Of a DNA stretch of 64,000 nucleotides, positions 35,582-47,871 are shown in pieces (the first letter of the stretch is position 1; each line of letters starts with the position of its first letter). Both the position numbers and the translations under genes were made by a program. The notes under the pieces were generated by a model. The model did no database searches, was not told the DNA's origin, and saw nothing but the letters and a program-made list of their open reading frames with translations. Source of the stretch: Rutidosis leptorrhynchoides (Eukaryota; Streptophyta; Magnoliopsida; Asterales; Asteraceae); contig NC_092342.1 in the NCBI RefSeq assembly GCF_046630445.1, positions 81,456,001 to 81,520,000 on the forward strand, in the 5' to 3' direction.

Positions 35582-36302
35582 GCAAAATTCCAAACACAGC
35601 AATCGAGGCAATTCACCGCATTTAATCAAAGAAATCCCAAAACTCCTTAATTTCCGGAGAATCAAATCTTATAGATTACGAAGATTTCCTTTAATTCCTT
35701 GAATTCCGGAAATCAATCATGACTACGTCAAAAGTTAAGGCGAACATTTAATTTTCTCATTTACTCTTTTACGATAGCTTCGTTTATACTCTTCCTATAA
35801 TCAGATCGCTTTATCCATATTATTCAAAGGTGATAAAACTCTATTTTTCAACTCATATTCATCATTACAATATTCTTGTTGTAAACGATGACGATCTCTA
35901 TCAAATTTCATGACCGTGATTTTCACGAACTCCTCTCTATTTGTTTGTCCTAATATTGTGGCATAAACACACAAGGTTTTAAATGAGCTCAATACTATTC
36001 ATAACACATTTCATGTGTTCAGTTACTGAAATGCTTGTATAGCACCATCATCCCTTTTAAGGATAACCTAATCAATGACACTTGTGTTATTCCTTTAGAT
36101 AACCTCCGTATTAATGATAAAATGCACTTCATAGAAGAACATGTAGAAATTATGGTTCGTATGATTTAAACGCATGAAACAGAACAATATTCTATCTGTT
36201 GGAATTCACGCAAGGCCCCGATTATACCTGGGAACGTGAAAACCAAATAAAATGAAAATATCTTCACCTGTTTACAAACAACGCCGACTGATGACAACAA
36301 CA

Positions 36303-36339
36303 AAATTTCGGGACGAAATTTCTTTTAACGGGTAGGTAC
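36303..36339 (+). promoter_or_regulatory. Palindromic motif and polypurine-tract region, element B
   Basis: AAATTTCGGGACGAAATTT with perfect 8-bp arms around GGA, then CTTTTAACGGGTAGGTAC, directly before the 3' LTR. Confidence 0.8.
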
Positions 36340-37849
36340 TATGACAACCCGGAAATTTCCGACTAAATTCAAACCTAACTGTTATATAATTCCGACGATT
36401 CACGAACAATCCTTCGTAAATAATTATGCATTAGTATCAATTCGTTATATCAATATTATTATTAATATCATTTTAATAATATATCACTAGTCATTAATAT
36501 CAATTGTATATATACATATAAATTATTACATTATTAGCATTATTATTTTTATAGTTATTAATACCATTATTTATATTAATATTATTATAATTAGTAGTAA
36601 AATTTTGACTTTAGTTATATTATCATTTTCAAAAGATAATATATTGATATGAAATTTAATACATTTAATTTGTTATAGTTATTGATATTATTATTATCAT
36701 TATTAATATCATTATTATTAATTTTTGTTATCATTAAAATTCATTACTAATATTATTATTAAAATTACTAGTATTAACATTAAGGATAATATTAGTAGCA
36801 CCATATTGACTAAAACCCTTATCTTAGTGTTATTATCATTATGGTTATTTTTATAAAACAACTTATTATTAATATTATTATTATTAATTCTATTGTTAGT
36901 ATTTTTATTATTAATAGTATTATTATTATATCTATCTATTAATTCTTAATTAAAATTTAAAAATAAAAATGATGCAAGCAAATACAAAAGCAGTTAAAAA
37001 TCAACATCTGCTTTTAATTTTTTTCTAAAAATGTGAACTGCTTTTTAATTTTCGTATACCTGCTTCAATATTTTTCCAAAATCGTGATCTGCTTTCCAAT
37101 TTAATATACCTGCTTTTATTTTTTTTATTTAAACGTGATATACTTTATGTTCTTCTCTGCTGTGATCCTTGTCAACACCCATTTTATTAATCCCTCGATC
37201 AATCCAAATTGATACAGCACAAATTAACAACTGAATCTATATATAATTAGCTATAATTTTTAAAGAAAAGGAATTAAAACAGAAAATAAAAACAAAGTCG
37301 CTACCTCTGTTATTACTTCATTTTTTTAAAACTTCGATTTCTTATCCATTTCAAAATCCTTAATTTCAGTTATGTTAGGAATCCTTTTGTAAATCATTCT
37401 GCAAAATTTTGTATTCCAGTTCCTAAAATCGAATGCGAATTTTAGAGTCAAAGTTTTGTTTTTAAAAAGTCAAACGAGTTTCTAAGATCAAATTGAAGGA
37501 TTAGAGGTTGTTTCTGTTAAAATTAAGGATTTAAAAAGTTTCTAGGATGGATTTGCAACTTATTTCGTGTAAGAATCATAACCTAAAACAGCCTTAAACT
37601 CAAAATCGTTGTTGAAGTTCATCATGTTCATCGCGAGAACTGATGCTGCTTTAATTTTTTTTTCTGTCGATCAATATAAACCATAATCGATTATTCCGGT
37701 TTACTTTCAAGTCCTAAAACAAATCTTAAACATGTTATTATGATTGGTATTCGGTATTGGGTCGATTGAATTTTGTAATTAAGAAGAAGATATAGAACAG
37801 ATAAAAAAGGGTTAAAAATAAATCGAATAGGAATTGAATCAGATAAACT

Positions 37850-37918
37850 GGATAGCTTGAATGGTTAAGTGTGTTTGATGTGAACGAGAGGTTGCGGGTT
37901 CAAGCCCGGTCTTGGGCA
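37850..37918 (+). other. tRNA-like Pol III module in the B 3' LTR
   Basis: Same 69-base module as at 30145, with intact box A-like and box B sequences, followed by a T-run (37920-37927). Confidence 0.6.
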
Positions 37919-37957
37919 ATTTTTTTTGGAAAACTCTTTAAGGTAGCATCTTTATTT

Positions 37958-37992
37958 ATTATTAATTATTATTATTATTATTATTATTATTC

Positions 37993-38030
<38 letters not shown>

Positions 38031-38057
38031 ATTATTATTATTATTATTATTATTATA

Positions 38058-38105
<48 letters not shown>
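37958..38105. repeat. (ATT)n array in the B 3' LTR
   Basis: ATT units with a few interruptions (TTC, AAT). The Ile-rich antisense ORF over it is a repeat shadow. Confidence 0.92.
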
Positions 38106-38106
<1 letters not shown>

Positions 38107-39589
38107 GCATTAATATCATAAGTATTAGTATTATTATTAGTAGTATTACTATCATTATAATTAGTAATAATTTATATTATTATTATGATTAGTATTATTA
38201 TTAAAAGTATTATCGTAATCAAATATACCTTTTTATATATTATTATCGATATTATTACTATTACTATGTTAAATATATTATAAACATTAATATTTAAAAC
38301 ATAATTATAATTAAAAAGTATCACTTTAATTAAAGTTATCAAAATTATCATTTCTAATAAAACTATCATTTTATTAATAATTAACATTGTTATTAAAATT
38401 ATAATTAAAATTTCATTTAGGTTATTATTATTATTATCGTAAAAAGATACAACTTTATATTTATACTTATTAATATTATTTTACTAAATATATACTCGTT
38501 GTATAAAAATATATTCAAAACCTACAACAGAACTATATTTATATAATGAACACTGCTTAATTAATTATAATAAATATATTTAATGTACTATTTTCAAATA
38601 ACATAAAAATAACATACATATATATATATAAACATATATAAATGAAATAACAAATATATTACTATAAGTAATATATTATATACAAACTAGTTTGATTAAC
38701 ATTATATGTTCAATATACGTGTTAATATATAAATAATTGATATAGGTTCGTGAATCTGAGGACAACTCTGCACTTGTTCAGTGTCATCATACACATATTT
38801 ACTATGAAATATCGTATCGTGAGTTTTCATAGCTCTCTTTTTATATGTATTTTTGGGCTGAGAATGCATGCGCAACTTTTATAACTGTTTTACACGTTAG
38901 ACACAAGTACCAACTATTAAACTGTGCTATATCTGGCTATGTCCTGCAAGTCCCCACTGTGATATTTTTAATTGCTTTTACATAACGCATTCTTAATTAT
39001 TGGGGGTAGGGCTATCGGGAGTAACGTCCTCGATACATTTGACTAAGTCTTTGTATTGCTTAATAATGAAATTAAACCGACAAGGACAGAACAACTTGTC
39101 ATTGGGGCAAACTTTAAACGTTTAGTCTGAATATCACGAACTGGCATAACTTTTTGATCTGCGAGATCTACTTTATAAAAATCTTGTGGTCTATATCAAT
39201 TACTGAAATCATTATTTATGATAAACCTATGAACTCACTCAACCTCGTGTTGACACTTTAAAGCATGTTTATTCTCAGGTTCTACATAATGCTTCCGCTG
39301 TGTATTTGCTAATTGAAAGCAACATTTCAACGAGTCATTCATGGATAATTTGAAAGACTTGCATTTGCTAATTTGATGATGATTGCTTGCTATGCTTGGA
39401 GTCTTCATTACATATCATATCAATTAAAGACATTTAATGCGTTGTTCATTAAATACATTGTAATCTATTTATCTTCCGCTGCAAAACTCAATATAACGTC
39501 TCATATAGAGTTGTTCTCGTTTATACAACTATGATTTGATATAATTAGTCACAAATACCCCAGGCCCTATTTGGGGGTGTGACACTTGT

Positions 39590-39985
39590 GGTTCAACTTA
39601 CTTACTTACTTACGTACTCACTTACTAAACCTATGATTTCACCAACATTTTTCGTTAACAGTTTTCTATATGTTTTCTCAGGTCCTTGAACGCTAAGTGA
39701 TACATGCTTCCGCACACTATTTTTGATACTTGCTTGAATGTCGAGTATACATGCATTTTTGGAGCGTCTTTTGACTTACTTTTAAATTGTGTCGCATAGG
39801 TTTCATTTGTACATTAAACGTTGTAATGTAACTAGTCGTTGAACTAGTTTTGTAAACCTTGAAACATCCTTACATTTGAAATGAATGCGACATATTTTGG
39901 TCAAACGTTGTTTTAAAGACTTATGACCACGCAACGGGACTTAAGTAGACGGCACCGTCAATGATGATTTTGTCGGGTCGCTACA
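39590..39985 (+). repeat. 3' LTR of element D, right part
   Basis: It resumes with GGTTCAACTTACTTAC, matching 21382 onward of the 5' LTR, and ends CGGGTCGCTACA at 39985. The preceding CTTGT (39585-39589) is element B's target duplication; the following CCTGT is D's. Confidence 0.92.
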
Positions 39986-40647
39986 CCTGTCAACTTCGAA
40001 AACAACCACCCATCTTTATTATCGTGTTTATATATATATTTTTTTTATCACAGACTCAGACACAACTAACAGCTATTACGCATTAAATCCTCTTTCTTGT
40101 GGCAGACAAAGTATTAAACAAATAATCCACCTGGCTTATGTTATTCGATTACTATCGATGGCTGTTTCCCTTATTTGTTTTGTTTTCAAAACCACAACTG
40201 GACCCTAATCCTGCAATTGCTAACGGGTTAAATATTGGGCCGAGTTCTTTTTCTTTATTTTGGGCCACCAGGTTTATAAATTGTCTTAGAGCCTTGAACT
40301 CGTTTTATGTACATGGGCCGAACATGTTAAATTGGGTTGTGGGCCAAATTGTGGAAGTGGTGGACTGTTATGATATATGGGATGGTAAATGACGATAATG
40401 ATAATTATCATGAAATGATAATTGAATTGCATGAGGATTATGATTATGATTATGATCATAATTGTAACCGATGATGACGATGATGGAGATCATTTTAAGA
40501 TGATAAGGATGACGTATGATGATGAGTACATAATAGTATAATCAATGATGATACGTAAGATTGATGATTCGTGATAATGAAGATCACGATTAAGAGATGA
40601 TGATGATGATTGTTGTTGATGATGAAGAAGAAAAGAAAATCAGAAAC

Positions 40648-40712
40648 GGTCAAATGGTTTGAGGTGTTAACGGGTTAGCTGGCAGTCACGGGTTCGAGCC
40701 CGGGCCGGGGCG
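40648..40712 (+). other. tRNA-like Pol III module in the E LTR
   Basis: A diverged form of the B module: box B GGTTCGAGCCC (40691-40701) fits the consensus well; the box A-like CGGTCAAATGG lies about 44 bases upstream. A T-run follows (40717-40727), then the same AAGGTAGC(C)ATCTT and ATT array as in B. Confidence 0.55.
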
Positions 40713-40755
40713 TTTATTTTTTTTTTTTAAAGCTTGTTACATTAAGGTAGCCATC

Positions 40756-40975
<220 letters not shown>

Positions 40976-41136
40976 AAGTATCATTATTATGACAATTCTA
41001 ATAATTATTAAAACTACCATTTTTATTAAAATTACCATTTTCATTATTATTTTTATATTATAACAAATAAAGATTTTGTACATAAAATATATTCATAATA
41101 CCTATAACTATATATTAAACCTATTAATATTTTTTT

Positions 41137-41138
<2 letters not shown>

Positions 41139-41198
<60 letters not shown>
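41139..41198. repeat. (TA)n array in the E LTR
   Basis: About 30 TA units. Confidence 0.95.
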
Positions 41199-41200
<2 letters not shown>

Positions 41201-42262
41201 ATATAATTTAAGATATAATATATAGACAAAAATGTAGTACAAATTCTATAAAAACTACAACACTAAATATATAAAAAATTATATAATTAATTGATGTAAT
41301 TATTTGATTACTATTATATGTGTTAATATATATATATAAATGATATAGGTTCGTGAATCCGAGGCTAACCCTGCATTGTTCAGTTCCGTCGTATGCATAT
41401 TTTTACTACAAAATATCGTATTGTGAGTTTCATTTGCTCCCTTTTTAAATGCTTTTGCAATATATTTTTGTGACTGAGAATACATGCGCTGCTTTTATAA
41501 ATTTTTTATGAAATAGACACAAGTAATCGAAACTACATTCTATGGTTGGATTATCAAAATCGAATATGCCCCTTTTTAGTCTGGTAATCTAAGAATTAGG
41601 GAACAGACACCCTAATTGACGCAAATCCTAAATATAGATCTATTGGGCCCAACAAGCCCCATCCAAAGTACCGGATGCTTTAGTACTTCGAATTTATCAT
41701 GTTCGAAGGGAGTCCCGTAATGATGGGGATATTCTATATGCATCTTGTTAAGGTCGGTTACCAGGTGTTAACCATATGAATGATTTTTATCTCTGTGCAG
41801 TGCGAAATGCCTGATATGAGATGATGTTTATGAGAAATGGAAATGAAAATCTTGTGGTCTGTTAAATTAATGGAAATGATTGTTTATGGTAAACTAATGA
41901 ACTCACCAACCTTTTGGTGACACTTGAAAGCATGTTTATTCTCAGGTATTAAAGAAATCTTTCGCTGTGCATTTGCTCATTTTAAAGATATTACTTGAAG
42001 TCATTCATGGCATATTTCAAAAGACGTTGCATTCAAGTCGTTGAGTTCAATAAAGATTATTATTAAGTAAATGACATATTAGGTCATTTATAATTGGATA
42101 TTATGAAATGGTATGCATGCCTGTCAACTTTCGATGTAATGAAAGTTTGTCTTTTAAAAACGAATGCAATGTTTGTAAAATGTATCATATATAGGTCAAA
42201 TACCTCGCAATGTAACCATATGTTATAGTATTCGTCCTTATGGATTAGGACGGGTCGTCTCA

Positions 42263-43797
42263 GTCAGTGCTGTTTAGTACACTTCACCATAACACGGTCT
42301 CAATCATTGCACTCCGCTTGAGGGATTCTTAGTTAATTAAGGAACTGTTTGTTTAAACACATAAAGAATTGGACCGTTAGGATAACCGAACGAGTTCATG
42401 GAAGTCACACAGACTTGGCCATGATGTTCTTTATGGTTGAACTCTTATTAAGGGCCTAACTATCTTTTTAAACCCAATCATTAATGAAAGCATCGAAACA
42501 CATCACGTCTTTCGGATATAGCATACCTTGTATTCTATTATGCTTAAAAAAGTTTAGACCTTTGTGGAATGTTAATACGTTACCCAACCGAGTCGCTCAA
42601 TTGGATGAGCCGTCTGAACGTGTATGCCTGTAGTCAGACTGCACGGGTGTTGGGGGTGGACGTTGCTGTCTATTCAGAATCTTCAAGCCTGACGCATTAC
42701 CCAGTGACATGTCTTATGACAGGGGCGTTAGGACCAATGTAATGAATACAAGGTCACTACCTATTCATGAGCCAGCATTCCATAATCTCGGTAAAGTAAC
42801 TGATGAAACCATAGTGTGCACTTGCTTTAACCTTATCTGAATTACAAATTTTATTGTATTTACTTTATTTTATCTTATAAACTAGAAAAAACCCAAAATT
42901 AAGTAACAAACCACAACTCCTTCACTTTAGGATTATCTTAAGCTTTAGCTATAGGTTCGATTCTACTGATATCTTAAAATATGACCATAGGTCATGCTTC
43001 CCTTACTTACCATAATAAGGAGTAGTACGATTTAGGCCCCGCTAAATATAAATTTAAAACTATTGCTCTCACATTTAGGTAGCTGATTCTGACGCCTTGC
43101 GGTCTAACGACACCGCATAAATAAAACCGTCTGTTTCAGTCATATCAGGTCTTCTTAGTCATCTCATTGTTTGGTGTTCTTAGTCAACATTGATGGGTCT
43201 TTTTGGTTCTTATGCTCAGTCTTCTTAGTTGCACAAGTGTTTTGCTGGGTCTTCATAAAAAAAGACTTGTCAGATTTTACAGATTTTGACGAAACTCAGC
43301 ACAAGTTTTGTACTTGGTTTATAGTACGAATTTGACACGTAGAAAAGGATGCAAGGATTAATCTTGTAACTACTTTAGCGATAATTGTGTAAAAAATAAT
43401 TCTGGTAACCGCATTGACTATAATTATGAAAAAGATCATTATCGTAACCACTTTAAATATTATGGGTGATTTATGGAGAGTCAGTCGGTCAATTGATTCG
43501 AATATATATTTTTTCATAATTACAGGTGCTTATATATACTTAGACGATTATTCACGAGAAAGACACAATATGAAACCTAAGTATTCTTTGACGAAAGGGT
43601 TCTTGTTTTCTGCCAAAAACAAAAACATGATTTCTTTCTTATCTCAAAGTGATATTCGTGTAACCAAGACAATAGGCATCGAATAATTACTTTCGGATAG
43701 TGATACCATGATTCAGTGATATATCTGGTTATCGATTAATTTACCCTACACGATTTTTTAAAACGTCCAACAATCAAAAGTAATTATGTGGAATAAT
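42263..43797 (+). other. Flank of element E, probable remains of a copia-type element
   Basis: No gene is supported. The DNA leads into a copia-type gag relic, so parts of it are probably that element's LTR and leader, but I cannot place LTR ends or a primer site. The ORFs 43296-43517 (minus) and 43414-43686 (plus) overlap on opposite strands and have no known domain. Confidence 0.4.
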
Positions 43798-43800
43798 CGA

Positions 43801-44615
43801 TGACGGCTATGACGAAGCACATGACAACGAATTTCTTCAAACTTGAGAAGTTTGAGGTAATTGATTTTCGGAGATGGCAGAAGAAGATGCACTTCTTTCT
43901 GAGTAGCATGAGTCTAGTGTATGTACTCAGCACACCAATTTCTTATGTTAATGATGCTACCATTGAACACATTCGAAAAAGGCGCAAATGGGAGAATGAT
44001 GAATAAATCGTTCGAGGTGTAATCCTCAATGGTACAGCTAATTCCCTTTTAAAATTTACCAAAATGTTAAATTTGCAAAAGAACTAATGATGTTGTTTGA
44101 AAACCAAGTATATTTATGAATACGCTTCTAGTAAAAAGTTTCTAGTAAGTAGTTTTGAAAAAATTACAAGATGGTCGATTCTAGACCAATCATAGAACAA
44201 TACAATGAGCTCACTCGTATACTTGGTTAATTTACAAAACTCATGATGCACATAGATTAGTGTATTCAAGTCTCAAACATCGATAAACTACCTCTCTTTT
44301 GGAAATAAATTTAAACATTCTCTAAAGCACAAGAAGGAGGAGGTAACTCTGGGTAGTCATCTGCGTATTGAAATATTCCCTCAGGTTTTAGGATAATGAC
44401 AAATCAAAAAGCAATGAAGTTGCCAGTATGTATGCTGTTAATATGGTAAAAAATAAAAGGTTCACCGGTAATAATAACAAAAAGGGCAAATGTAAGTATT
44501 AAGGTAATAACAAGACTGATTCAAACAAAAAGTATAAATTGACTTTTTGAAAGTGTGATAAATTTGTACACTTGAAAGTAAATTGCAAGATTAATTCGGA
44601 CATAAACAAGTAACG
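43801..44615 (+). pseudogene. Ty1/copia-type gag relic
   Basis: An open stretch of 68 codons contains FFKLEKFEVIDFRRWQKKMH and VYVLSTPISY, the N-terminal block of plant copia gag proteins. Downstream, in shifted frames and with many stops, come matches to later gag blocks: SRPIIEQYNELTRILG (near 44180), IDKLPLFWK (near 44285) and a zinc-knuckle remnant KCDKFVHLKVNC (near 44560). Nothing of protease, integrase or RT follows. The extent of decay points to an old, truncated insertion. Confidence 0.8.
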
Positions 44616-45309
44616 GCGCCAAGGACTATCAGAACCTAAAATTTATACACTTTATATTCCGTTTTCTTGAAAGAATATGACTCATGGTGGTTGTGCCATT
44701 TGAGTGCTATCCGAACCTAAATTGCACTCTCTTATTTTACTATATATATTTTTTTTTTTTGAAAAGCAAAACTACAAATATTATTTTACTGTTTTTTCTT
44801 CTATTCGCCTATGGCTATTAAAAACTACTAGTGAAATGACCTGTGCAATCACGAGTTTGCTTAAACGAAATAGTTTAATGATATGTTTTAGGTATTAAGT
44901 GAACGTAAATGCTAAAGTCGTATAATTTAATGACCCGTGGAACCACAGATTTCGATTAAGAAACTTGTCGTTGTTTTATAAACATATTGATATACTTAAC
45001 TTGGTCAGAATAAATGAACTACATTTATTCTCCCACGATCTTCTTTCAATTTTCATCACAATTACTATTGTCCTAGTCATAAAAGCCTACATTACAGCAT
45101 TTTATTGAGACATGTATTTCGTATACATATGTAACGTAATTAATGTAATTGATCCCGTAAAGTGAACCTATATTTGAATAATAATAATATAATAATAATA
45201 ATAAAGTTTGCTCTAAAAATGAGTATTTATAATTTTAATAATAATTATTAGTAATAACAAATGCCTCATTAATTTTTTTAAAAATTTAAAATACAATTAT
45301 TATATGAAG
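44616..45309. other. Intergenic, no feature recognised
   Basis: AT-rich sequence, including a short AATAATAAT tract near 45180. Nothing coding is supported. Confidence 0.5.
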
Positions 45310-45580
45310 GATGTAAAATATGCTTCAAAGCTTGTACATGTGTTCATCGGGTGTTTTGTAAAAGATTGTACAATTTGTTTTAAGTTTGTACATATGATCA
45401 TGAGGATGTTTTATCATAAGGTTATACAAAATGATTCAAATATTAAACATATGGTCATTGAGGTGTTTTACCATAAAGTTGTACATAATGTTTCAAATAT
45501 TGTACATATGATTATGGGGTGTTTTGTCATAAAGTTATACATAATGCTTCATATATTATACAATGAACATGGTAATATTT
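45310..45580. repeat. 57-bp minisatellite, about 4.5 units
   Basis: Units of 54-57 bp of the form GTACATATG-TCAT-GGGTGTTTT-TCATAAAG-TTGTACA-AATG-TTCAAATATT. The spacing is close to a multiple of three, so it creates an ORF (45304-45597) with a repeating VHMI...FYHKV pattern. I see no sign that this ORF is a gene. Confidence 0.85.
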
Positions 45581-45873
45581 TTATTAAATATAATTAGTTA
45601 TTTTAATGAAATCATCACGAGGGGCTAAGAATTTTTTTCTTTATTTTTAATTTTTTTAAGTTTGGATAATTCTTGTTTATGAAATCATCATTTTAGAGAT
45701 TTATATGTTACTATAGACTATAGATTTGTATACATGATCACAACGGGCCAATTAACTTCTCAAGAAACTATAACCTTATTAGACTTTTGTCATACCAAAT
45801 TTAAATGAACTTCACAAGAAACCAGAGTTTGTTAGCATCGTACTCTTAACATGTTCAACAAGTATCGAAGAAT

Positions 45874-46158
45874 TAGGGATGACAATGAATCGGATATAGA
45901 TCTGGTGAGGTCGCATTCATATCCATTTATTATTGTTAATTCATATTCATATCCATTTATAAATTTTCATCCATCCATATCCATATCCATATCCGTCGGG
46001 TGAAGCGGATTAATGTCCATATCCATTTAAATTTATATTATATTTAGAAATTATAAGTAGTGATTCGTTGTATACGATCAAAAGTAATATTTTTTAATAG
46101 TTTATACAATCAAAAGTCACATTTTTACTAATTTATATAACAAATAGTCAACAAATAG
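45874..46158 (+). mobile_element. hAT-like non-autonomous element, left part
   Basis: It begins TAGGGATGACAATGAATCGG, and the far end (58940-58967) is the inverted form (complement TAGGGATAACAATGGAT). TAGGG termini suggest hAT. Just inside the end are repeats of TCCATATCCATATCC. Element C is inserted after AATAG (46154-46158). The flanking 8-mers (CGAAGAAT and CCAAAAAC) match at only 5 of 8 bases, so the target duplication is unclear. Confidence 0.6.
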
Positions 46159-46905
46159 TATGACAACCCGAAAATTTCCAACCAAATTTAAACTTTAATC
46201 TTTATATGTTTCCGACACGATAAGCAATATTTGTTAAGTTAAATTTCAAGAATTTTAAACTATGTTCATACATTCATTCAACGTCGACCAAGTTCCAACG
46301 ATTCACGAACCATTAAACGAATATGATTATATATGTATATGTGTATATATATTATAACTTGAAACGTAAACAAAATATTAGATTAAATACTTTATATGAC
46401 TGTATCTGTTTCAAAATGTTTATCAATGGAATTAGAAGATAAGATCAAATGATTGAATTATCAGATATATTGAATTATGATTACAAGTCTCTGTTGAAAG
46501 GCCCACGTTGATTTGAGAAATCTTTCCATTTTAACAATATTCGGAAAATGGTAAAGTGATTTATAAATAAGAACAAATTGTCAATCATTGAGAACTAGAC
46601 AAAGGATAGTGAAAGATTGAATCTCATAAAGACTCGATTGATCTATTTAGTTTCAAAAGAACAAAAACGTTTTTAGTTTAAAAAGAACTTTATTATTAAA
46701 ACGTATATAACTTTTATAAATATCTAGAACCACTTTTGACAACTCATTACTTAACTAGTATGATAAAGATAATGATATTTATATTTTATTTTATTAAATA
46801 TATATAACGATATAAATTAATATTATATATATTTATACGCGTATTATACGTACATAGTTTTATATTTTTACTATACTTAAACTTTACCTTTACTTTATTT
46901 TTACT

Positions 46906-47037
46906 TTACTTTAACTTTAATAATTCACTTTAATAATTCATACTTTAATAATTCACTTTAATAATTCATACTTTAATAATTCTCTTTAATAATTCATACT
47001 TTAATAATTCACTTTAATAATTCATACTTTAATGATT
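46906..47037. repeat. TTTAATAATTC minisatellite in the C 5' LTR
   Basis: Eight units plus a degenerate ninth, alternating between 13 and 15 bp (spacers AC and ATAC). The 3' LTR copy (55665-55806) has ten. Confidence 0.9.
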
Positions 47038-47814
47038 TAAAAATCTATTATAAATAGAATTCAATAGGTTTCATTATTTCATAGAAACTTGAAAATATTT
47101 TTCTCTAAACTCTCTCAATCGATTTACATATATATATTTACTCAGTATTATTTTAAGATATTATTAGTATACATAAAATATTACGACGGAGTGCTGTCCG
47201 AGTGATTTCAAAATTGTTTTTCGAGTAGGATAGGATTAAGGAAATTATGGGTTATAGCTATGGAGGTGATCGAGTATGGTTCATGGGTATGCTCGTGAGG
47301 TCAATATAGTGTTTATCATTTCCGTTGCATCTACGTACCTTTCCTGCAATATTGAATCTCAATATTGATACGTGAGTACTCATAATTTAACTTTTACTTA
47401 CTAATAGTGTATCCCTGACTAGTGCTCGAGTATTTAGGATTATGCATACTTGTACTTTTGATATTGCCCTTAGACAGGTTAGGTTGAATCTTGAATTAGT
47501 TACACTTGCGGTTGAGATAAGGTATAAGATATGCATGTCCTTGGAAAGCTAAAGAAAAATTAAGAACTTTTCCTTTAGATATCGAATGGTTTCGATGAAC
47601 GGATTAGAAGTTATAATCAATTGAATTTTCGATATTTTTATTAAAAATGATTATTATTATCGTCATTTTTATCGTCGTTCTAGTTTTATCTTATTATTAT
47701 CATTATTATTATCTTTATCAATAAAAGGGATTTATCATTAAAAATTGTTATTTTTTTTATTATTACTATCGTTATTATCGTTAAAGTTATAATTAGTATT
47801 ATTATTATTATCCA

Positions 47815-47816
<2 letters not shown>

Positions 47817-47861
<45 letters not shown>

Positions 47862-47871
47862 CATTATTTAA
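47817..47871. repeat. (ATT)n array in the C 5' LTR
   Basis: About 16 ATT units; the 3' LTR copy at 56583-56640 is interrupted by AGT. Confidence 0.9.

Larger units (their letters stand above)
36340..39584 (+). repeat. 3' LTR of element B
   Basis: 3.25 kb, TATGACAACCC to GGTGTGACA; nearly identical to the 5' LTR. The ATT array (37958-38105) is longer and more interrupted than in the 5' copy. Confidence 0.93.

Noticed and set aside
45310-45580. CRISPR-like array
   Set aside because: Units are contiguous with no unique spacers; the sequence is plant nuclear DNA, so this is a minisatellite.
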